In this document: positions 16,951 to 21,060 of the stretch, piece after piece
Position numbering within the stretch: the stretch's first letter is position 1
How the letters are laid out: each line of letters begins with the position of its first letter
NCBI GenBank assembly: GCA_003536295.1
Contig: DPZQ01000193.1
Location: forward strand, 1-21,060
Reading direction: 5' to 3'
DNA from: Rhodobacter sp.
Lineage (GTDB): Bacteria; Pseudomonadota; Alphaproteobacteria; Rhodobacterales; Rhodobacteraceae
DNA length: 21,060 bases
Made by a program: the position numbers and the translations under genes
The notes under the pieces: model-generated
The model's input: the letters and a program-made list of their open reading frames with translations, nothing else
What the model was told of the DNA's origin: nothing
Databases searched by the model: none

Positions 16951-17942
16951 TTTGTCTCGAAACATTGTAACCGCTCTGGGGTGGGAACAGGTACAATCTT
17001 GGCGCAAAAGTTCTGCAATGGTAGTAAGGCGGGATGCGCCAGGTTCTCGTTTAACTGACGCCAGACGCGGGGCATAAGTTTGATATACCTAGGCTTCCCC
17101 ATCAGCGCCAAACGGGTGAAAAGGCCCAAAATGCGCGCGGCGCGCTGGGCCCCAAAAGCGGCAAAACTGGCCATGAAATCAGCATGCGCATGGCCGCTTA
17201 AATTTAGAAAATGCGTAATGCTCTCATCGCGGGTCGCTGGTAAGACATCGCGGCGAGCATCTTGTAAAAGCGATACGAGATCATAAGCAGGCTGGCCAAG
17301 TTGCCCCAGTTGAAAGTCTAAAAGTCCCACCCTTTTGAGGCCCTGTCTTTGGGGCAACCACAGCAGGTTTTCTGAATGGTAATCGCGCAATATGAACACG
17401 CGTTCACTATCTGCATGTTTTTCTAAAATATCGGTTAATATCGCCACAAAATCGGACGCAACGGCGGCCTCTGAACCAAACTCTGCCCCGTAAAGCGATA
17501 TCAAAAGCTCGGATGAGGTGGCCCACTGCGCGGCGCTAAAGTTTTCGACTTTAAAACCTGGAGTGGTCTTTTGGACATGGGCCAAAACTGCAGTGGCGCT
17601 TTTGTAAAGAGGCTGTTCGCATTTGGGATCACGAGCAGTTTCATGGACAAACAAAGCGTCACCCAAATCTTCCAGCAGTAAAAATCCGCGTTGTAAGTCT
17701 TGGGCAAGAACTGTCGGCGCTGATAGGCCTCGGCTTTGCAGAAACTCAGCCACAGCAACAAAGGCCGCAGGGTCGTCAGGCTGATCAAGCGGCGCGTCCA
17801 TCACCACAGACATTTTCCCATCCAGATTTAGGCGAAAGTATTGGCGTGCCGAAGCGTCACCTGCAAGTGGGGTGACTTTTGCTGCACTCCAGCCTGCAGT
17901 TTGCAAGAAGTGCGCCAGGGCAGGACTGCGGCTATTTTGCAT
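16932..17942 (-). CDS. amgK: AmgK-type anomeric MurNAc/GlcNAc kinase (aminoglycoside phosphotransferase fold)
   Basis: 336 residues from the ATG at 17942. That start overlaps the tsaE stop by 11 bases and removes an N-terminal extension of the open frame that lies inside tsaE. The fold is the aminoglycoside phosphotransferase/choline kinase type. GDASARQYFRL at residues 28-38 is the nucleotide loop, LLEDLGD at 89-95 the hinge, ILRDYHSENLL at 184-194 the catalytic loop (Asp187, His189, Asn192), and LLDFQLGQLGQPAYDLVSLL at 207-226 the metal site with Asp209. AmgK phosphorylates the anomeric carbon of MurNAc and GlcNAc in peptidoglycan recycling. Adjacency to murU supports this over antibiotic resistance. 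The 19-base overlap with murU suggests coupled translation. Confidence 0.87.
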   Translation of the reverse strand: MQNSRSPALAHFLQTAGWSAAKVTPLAGDASARQYFRLNLDGKMSVVMDAPLDQPDDPAAFVAVAEFLQSRGLSAPTVLAQDLQRGFLLLEDLGDALFVHETARDPKCEQPLYKSATAVLAHVQKTTPGFKVENFSAAQWATSSELLISLYGAEFGSEAAVASDFVAILTDILEKHADSERVFILRDYHSENLLWLPQRQGLKRVGLLDFQLGQLGQPAYDLVSLLQDARRDVLPATRDESITHFLNLSGHAHADFMASFAAFGAQRAARILGLFTRLALMGKPRYIKLMPRVWRQLNENLAHPALLPLQNFCAKIVPVPTPERLQCFETKCPKTP

Positions 17943-18417
17943 GGGCCGCCCATTCTTGGCGCAGAGCCAAAGCCAGCTCGTGGCGCGGCGCACCTTGGGC
18001 CAAGACCAAGCGCCCCTCGCAATGTGCGCTAAAGCTCAGGGAAAGCGCGGATTTCGGCGCGCCCTGCCCCAAACGGTCGGGCCATTCAATCAAGCAAACG
18101 GCGGTGGAAAATGCATCTTCTAGCCCTAGCTCAACCACCTCATCCGGATGGGTTAGGCGGTAAAGATCGGCGTGCCATATCTCAAAATTTGGGGCCTCAT
18201 AGGTTTGGACCAAAGTAAAGCTGGGTGAGGGCACATCTTCATCAGTGTTTAAAAGTGATTGGATAAAGGCTCGCGCGAAATGGGTTTTGCCCGCGCCAAT
18301 CGGACCTGACAGTAAAAAACAATCCCCCAAAGCGGCACGAGCGGCGCACCAGTGGCCAAGCGCCGCCGTGTCATCGGCCGTGGGAAGACGGATTGCGTGG
18401 TGAAGTGCATTACTCAT
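17932..18417 (-). CDS. tsaE: TsaE, ATPase for tRNA t6A37 threonylcarbamoylation
   Basis: 161 residues from the ATG at 18417; a TTG three codons upstream (18426) is possible but weaker. TsaE works with TsaB and TsaD in the last step of N6-threonylcarbamoyladenosine formation at position 37 of ANN-decoding tRNAs, probably resetting the complex by ATP hydrolysis. Walker A GPIGAGKT is at residues 38-45, SPSFTLVQTYE at 64-74, HADLYRL at 82-88, then ELGLEDAF, and IEWPDRL at 110-116 with the family Glu-Trp pair. It is the first gene of the tightly overlapped tsaE-amgK-murU-addB-addA group, 130 bases downstream of the regB stop. Confidence 0.95.
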   Translation of the reverse strand: MSNALHHAIRLPTADDTAALGHWCAARAALGDCFLLSGPIGAGKTHFARAFIQSLLNTDEDVPSPSFTLVQTYEAPNFEIWHADLYRLTHPDEVVELGLEDAFSTAVCLIEWPDRLGQGAPKSALSLSFSAHCEGRLVLAQGAPRHELALALRQEWAAHAK

Positions 18418-18547
18418 GCCCCACAATCGCGCCAGATGCGTGCGGGCGCAAGCCTCTGAATAAAAGCTGTATCAGAGGTTTATTGGGGTAATCCTTGGTA
18501 AATAAAAAATAAAACGCTGGAAAGTATATAAACAACAAAAAAAGCAG
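18418..18547. other. A+T-rich spacer between regB and tsaE
   Basis: 130 bases without a gene. The regB-proximal half is strongly A+T-rich. In the minus-strand sense it has a run of seven T shortly after the regB stop, a possible weak end signal preceded only by a short A+T stem. Further on lies the inverted repeat at 18453-18478. Several A+T stretches could serve as a -10 for tsaE, but I found no convincing -35/-10 pair. Confidence 0.5.
18453..18478. repeat. Inverted repeat in the regB-tsaE spacer
   Basis: CCTCTGA at 18453-18459 and TCAGAGG at 18472-18478 form a perfect 7-bp inverted repeat with a 12-base loop, about 36 bases upstream of the tsaE start. No T run follows on the minus strand, so a terminator of regB is not well supported. 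A leader hairpin or protein-binding site for the tsaE operon is equally possible. Confidence 0.4.
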
Positions 18548-19966
18548 CTAACTTTTTAGAGGCTGATTTTGACCCAAGGGGCCGCTGCTGTACGCTTTGA
18601 TTGCGTCAATCGGCCACGTTAGCTCAATAATCGCGCCGCTCGCCTGCATATCGGTAGGATCCTTGCGCACGGTGGCCAAGCTGTTTGAAAACCGCAACTT
18701 CGCACCTGTACGCTCTAACAAGGTTTTAGCAATGAAAAGGCCAAGCCCCATCCCTTCATATTCTGGCCGCGTCTCGGTTTCTTGGGTTAGCGCGCGCTTT
18801 CGCACGAAAGGCTCGCCGATTTTATCAATTATTTGTAAAGGATAGCCGGGCCCATCATCTTGAATGCAAAGCTCAATTTTCGTATCAGACCAGCTCCCCT
18901 CGACCCACACATGGGCTCCAGCGAAATCGACGGCATTTTGTATTAAATTGCGTAAACCATGTATAATCTCTGGTGAGCGGTTTATCAGGGGTTCGTGCAA
19001 GGCGCAGCCTTTTGCGGGAGATGTGCGAAAATGCACCGATTTTCCACGCGCCAAGTGGGGCTCAGCCGCCTCTTGTAAAATAGCGGTCAGCGGGGCCTGT
19101 TGCAGATGCTTATCATCTTTGCCGCGCCGCCCCATAGAGTGCAGAATATCGCGGCAGCGGTCGGCTTGATCACGAATTAATAGGGCGTCAGCGTGCAGGT
19201 CTGGCCGGTCTTTTAACTCACTTAAAAGCTCAGAGCTGACAAGTTTGATCGTTGCTAAGGGTGTGCCTAGTTCATGTGCAGTTGCGGCCACTACGCCGCC
19301 TAGGTCTGTTAGCTTTTGCTCTCGGGAAAGGGCCATTTGGGTGGCCAAAAGCGCGTTTGACATTGACCGGATTTCAACGGAGATCCGCCGTGAATAGACC
19401 GATAAAAATACTACCCCTGTTATAATTGCAGCCCAAAAGCCAAAAGTAAAAAGCTCGGGTGTTTTCATTTCAACCCCATCACTTAGGCGCAGAGGTAAAT
19501 GGAAAAATGCGGCAATCGTAACCAAAAGACTTGCAGCGCTCGCCAAAATCACAGTCGTGCGCAGCTCAAGCACGCTGGCTGAAATTGCAACGGGGGCGAT
19601 GACTAAAATCACAAAAGGATTGGCCAGCCCCCCCGTGAGAATTATAAGCGAAAATAATTGCAACAAATCAAACAACAAAGATAAAAGCGCTTGTGCCTCG
19701 GTCAGTCTTTTTGTGACGGGAAATACCTTGATGGAAATAAGGTTAGCAAGCACCGATGCGCCGATCACCGCCAGACAAATGTCCATAGGTAAGGCGATGC
19801 CAAAAACCCTGACAGAGATCAGCAAGGCCAAGGTTTGCCCCGCGATTGCCAGCCAACGTAAAAAGATCAACGTGCGCAGCCGAACCCATGCTGAGCGTGA
19901 CCCGATCGAAGCGATGCCTATGGTGTTGTTTTGCATGGGTCCCCAAAGGTGCGGTGATTTTGTCAT
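18548..19966 (-). CDS. regB: RegB/PrrB redox-sensing histidine kinase
   Basis: 472 residues from the ATG at 19966. An ATG at 19936 also fits; it has a G-rich stretch upstream and would remove ten residues. About six membrane segments lie between residues 33 and 192. GGLANPF at 112-118 is the quinone-binding GGxxNPF motif of RegB. The H-box TAHELGTPLATIKL has the phosphorylated His231. The linker Cys271 (DRCRDILHSMGRRGKDD) matches the redox-active Cys265 of Rhodobacter capsulatus RegB. The ATPase part has N-box Asn344, DDGPGY at 370-375 and GMGLGL at 405-410. RegB phosphorylates RegA when the respiratory chain is reduced. It is divergent from senC-regA, as in Rhodobacter. Confidence 0.96.
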   Translation of the reverse strand: MTKSPHLWGPMQNNTIGIASIGSRSAWVRLRTLIFLRWLAIAGQTLALLISVRVFGIALPMDICLAVIGASVLANLISIKVFPVTKRLTEAQALLSLLFDLLQLFSLIILTGGLANPFVILVIAPVAISASVLELRTTVILASAASLLVTIAAFFHLPLRLSDGVEMKTPELFTFGFWAAIITGVVFLSVYSRRISVEIRSMSNALLATQMALSREQKLTDLGGVVAATAHELGTPLATIKLVSSELLSELKDRPDLHADALLIRDQADRCRDILHSMGRRGKDDKHLQQAPLTAILQEAAEPHLARGKSVHFRTSPAKGCALHEPLINRSPEIIHGLRNLIQNAVDFAGAHVWVEGSWSDTKIELCIQDDGPGYPLQIIDKIGEPFVRKRALTQETETRPEYEGMGLGLFIAKTLLERTGAKLRFSNSLATVRKDPTDMQASGAIIELTWPIDAIKAYSSGPLGQNQPLKS

Positions 19967-19983
19967 TGCGATTGGCGCGACAA
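19960..19983. promoter_or_regulatory. Inverted repeat in the regB-senC intergenic region, possible operator
   Basis: TTGTC at 19960-19964 and GACAA at 19979-19983 form a 5-bp inverted repeat around a 14-base G+C-rich centre (ATTGCGATTGGCGC). The repeat overlaps the proposed regB start codon and most of the very short divergent spacer. The centre and right arm contain GCG and CGC elements of the kind seen in RegA sites. Chance occurrence is not excluded for arms this short. Confidence 0.25.
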
Positions 19984-19996
19984 GTCCTATCTAAGA

Positions 19997-20002
19997 TATG
20001 AT
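19997..20002 (+). promoter_or_regulatory. Candidate -10 element of the senC-regA promoter
   Basis: TATGAT matches five of six bases of the -10 consensus. It would start transcription near 20009, just ahead of the GGGGAG ribosome binding site at 20010-20015. The best -35 match, TTGGCG at 19972-19977, has a long 19-base spacing. This is typical of a promoter needing an activator, for which RegA is the obvious candidate. Confidence 0.3.
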
Positions 20003-20023
20003 GTTATGTGGGGAGCCAAGACA

Positions 20024-20644
20024 ATGTCAAAAAGATACTCTTACAGTGCAATTTTTGTCGTGTCGGGTTTTTTGGCGGCTTCAGCAATTTATGTTCTTTC
20101 GAAGGGCGCTAATGCATTTTCTGAGTGTGGTGGTGGACAAATTTCAAGCGGCACGATAGGCGGTCCCTTTGAGTTAATTAATCAAGACGGCCTAACCGTC
20201 ACAGATAAAGAGGTAATAATCAGGCCGTCGCTTTTATATTTTGGCTATACCTATTGCCCCGATATTTGCCCCTATGATGTGGCACGCAATGTTGAGGCGA
20301 GCGATCTTTTAAAAAAATGGGGCTATGATGCGACGCCTGTCTTTATCTCAATTGACCCGAAACGTGATACGCCCGACGTTTTGCGCGATTTTATAGCTAA
20401 TATGGACCAAAAATTAATGGGGCTTACGGGTTCTGACGCGCAAATCAAGGCGGCCTCCCAAGCATATAAAACCTATTATAAAGTAAATGAGACAGGGGAT
20501 GATTATTATTTAGTTGATCACTCGACCTTTACTTATTTGGTTTTACCAGATTTGGGCTTTGTCGACTTTTTCCGCCGTGATGATACGGCCGAACAGATTG
20601 CCGAAAAGACCGCTTGTTTTATTAAGGCCACGACAAAGGACTGA
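20024..20644 (+). CDS. senC: SenC/PrrC, SCO1-family copper chaperone for cytochrome oxidase
   Basis: 206 residues from the ATG at 20024, which has GGGGAG at 20010-20015 eight bases upstream. An ATG at 20006 would overlap the likely promoter and add only six residues. Residues about 8-26 are a single hydrophobic signal anchor, with the rest in the periplasm. The thioredoxin-like SCO domain has the copper ligands Cys78 and Cys82 in YCPDICP and His166 in VDHSTF. FISIDPKRDTPDVL at 107-120 is also typical. SCO proteins deliver copper to the CuA or CuB site of haem-copper oxidases. It lies between divergent regB and regA, as in Rhodobacter, where it affects Reg signalling and oxidase assembly. Confidence 0.94.
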   Translation: MSKRYSYSAIFVVSGFLAASAIYVLSKGANAFSECGGGQISSGTIGGPFELINQDGLTVTDKEVIIRPSLLYFGYTYCPDICPYDVARNVEASDLLKKWGYDATPVFISIDPKRDTPDVLRDFIANMDQKLMGLTGSDAQIKAASQAYKTYYKVNETGDDYYLVDHSTFTYLVLPDLGFVDFFRRDDTAEQIAEKTACFIKATTKD

Positions 20645-20649
20645 TAGGG

Positions 20650-20676
20650 TTGGCCAATTGAAAAAAAGGCTATAAA
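20650..20676 (+). promoter_or_regulatory. Weak candidate promoter upstream of regA
   Basis: TTGGCC at 20650-20655 and TATAAA at 20671-20676 are 15 bases apart in the 63-base senC-regA spacer. The -10 is good, the spacing short. It could give regA expression independent of senC. Co-transcription from the senC promoter is also likely. Confidence 0.25.
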
Positions 20677-20707
20677 CTATTTAGCAGTAACCGTGAAAAG
20701 GCAGAAC

Positions 20708-21060
20708 ATGGCCGAGATAGCCGCCCAAGACCTTATGGAAGATAAAAGCCTGCTTTTGGTAGACGATGACGCGCCCTTTGTGACGCGCTTGGCAAAGGCG
20801 ATGGAAAAGCGTGGATTTATCGTTCAAGCGGCTACATCTGTGGCAGAAGGGATGGCGTTGGCAAGGGCCCATCCTCCCAGCTATGCAGTAGTTGATTTGC
20901 GCCTTGAAGACGGTAATGGCCTAGACGTAGTTGAGGCCTTGCGCGAATTGCGCGGCGATTGTAAGATTATAGTTTTAACGGGCTACGGTGCGATTGCAAC
21001 GGCCGTGGCTGCTGTTAAAATTGGTGCGATTGATTATTTGGCCAAGCCCGCCGACGCCGA
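20708..21060 (+). CDS. regA: RegA/PrrA/ActR response regulator, N-terminal part (runs off the window)
   Basis: The frame is open from the ATG at 20708 to the window edge, 117 complete codons, so the C-terminal helix-turn-helix output domain is not seen. A purine-rich AAAGGCAG precedes the start. The receiver domain is complete in its key positions: LLLVDDDAPF with the acidic pocket at residues 19-21, YAVVDLRLEDGNGLDVV with phosphoacceptor Asp63 (the same number as in Rhodobacter RegA), the switch Thr in VLTGYGAIATAV, and the Lys-Pro pair in DYLAKPAD. RegA, phosphorylated by RegB, is a global regulator of photosynthesis, respiration, nitrogen and carbon fixation genes in this class. Confidence 0.95.
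   Translation, partial: MAEIAAQDLMEDKSLLLVDDDAPFVTRLAKAMEKRGFIVQAATSVAEGMALARAHPPSYAVVDLRLEDGNGLDVVEALRELRGDCKIIVLTGYGAIATAVAAVKIGAIDYLAKPADA

Noticed and set aside
16932..17942. Aminoglycoside resistance kinase
   Set aside because: The fold matches, but the overlap with a MurU-type gene and the DFQ...AYDLVSLL motif point to AmgK in cell-wall recycling.
19557..19994. 145-codon plus-strand open frame opposite the regB membrane region
   Set aside because: Antisense to the RegB transmembrane segments, which retain clear family motifs; no recognisable domain or separate start signal.
20681..20872. Minus-strand 63-codon frame at the start of regA
   Set aside because: It is antisense to the RegA receiver domain, which has all key residues.

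Overview
The window reads as ordinary, vertically inherited chromosome of an alphaproteobacterium, most likely in the Rhodobacterales (Roseobacter group). The grounds are the order mnmG-rsmG-parA-parB followed by hemW-rdgB-rph and hrcA-grpE, an alphaproteobacterial-type AddAB, and a RegB/SenC/RegA redox regulatory locus. The parAB genes and a perfect parS site suggest an origin-proximal position. I see no tRNA, rRNA, CRISPR array, insertion sequence, integrase or phage gene. Coding density is very high and no intergenic gap exceeds about 130 bases.

Layout. (1) 1-2916, plus strand: the 3' end of mnmG, then rsmG, parA and parB. A perfect 16-bp parS palindrome lies inside the rsmG coding sequence. 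(2) 2918-5422, minus strand: rph, rdgB and hemW, which converge on parB with one base between stops. (3) 5535-7193, plus strand: hrcA and grpE, divergent from rph. The 112-bp spacer holds a heat-shock-like promoter candidate and an inverted repeat. (4) 7201-19966, minus strand: regB, tsaE, amgK, murU, addB, addA and mutS, read in that order. From tsaE to addA every gene overlaps the next by 4 to 19 bases, so they are probably co-translated. (5) 20024-21060, plus strand: senC (SCO-type copper chaperone) and the first part of regA, divergent from regB.

How the genes work together. ParA, ParB and parS segregate the origin region. RsmG and MnmG modify rRNA and tRNA, and TsaE supports t6A tRNA modification. 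HemW, SenC, RegB and RegA tie haem and copper handling to redox control of respiratory genes. RdgB and MutS guard against mutation, and AddAB starts double-strand-break repair. AmgK and MurU form the anhydromuropeptide-independent shortcut that recycles MurNAc to UDP-MurNAc. HrcA and GrpE belong to the heat-shock response. I found no convincing undescribed system. The observations most worth checking are small: parS written into rsmG codons, the structured hrcA leader, a plus-strand hairpin just after grpE that lies in the mutS 3' codons, and the overlapping tsaE-amgK-murU-addBA unit.
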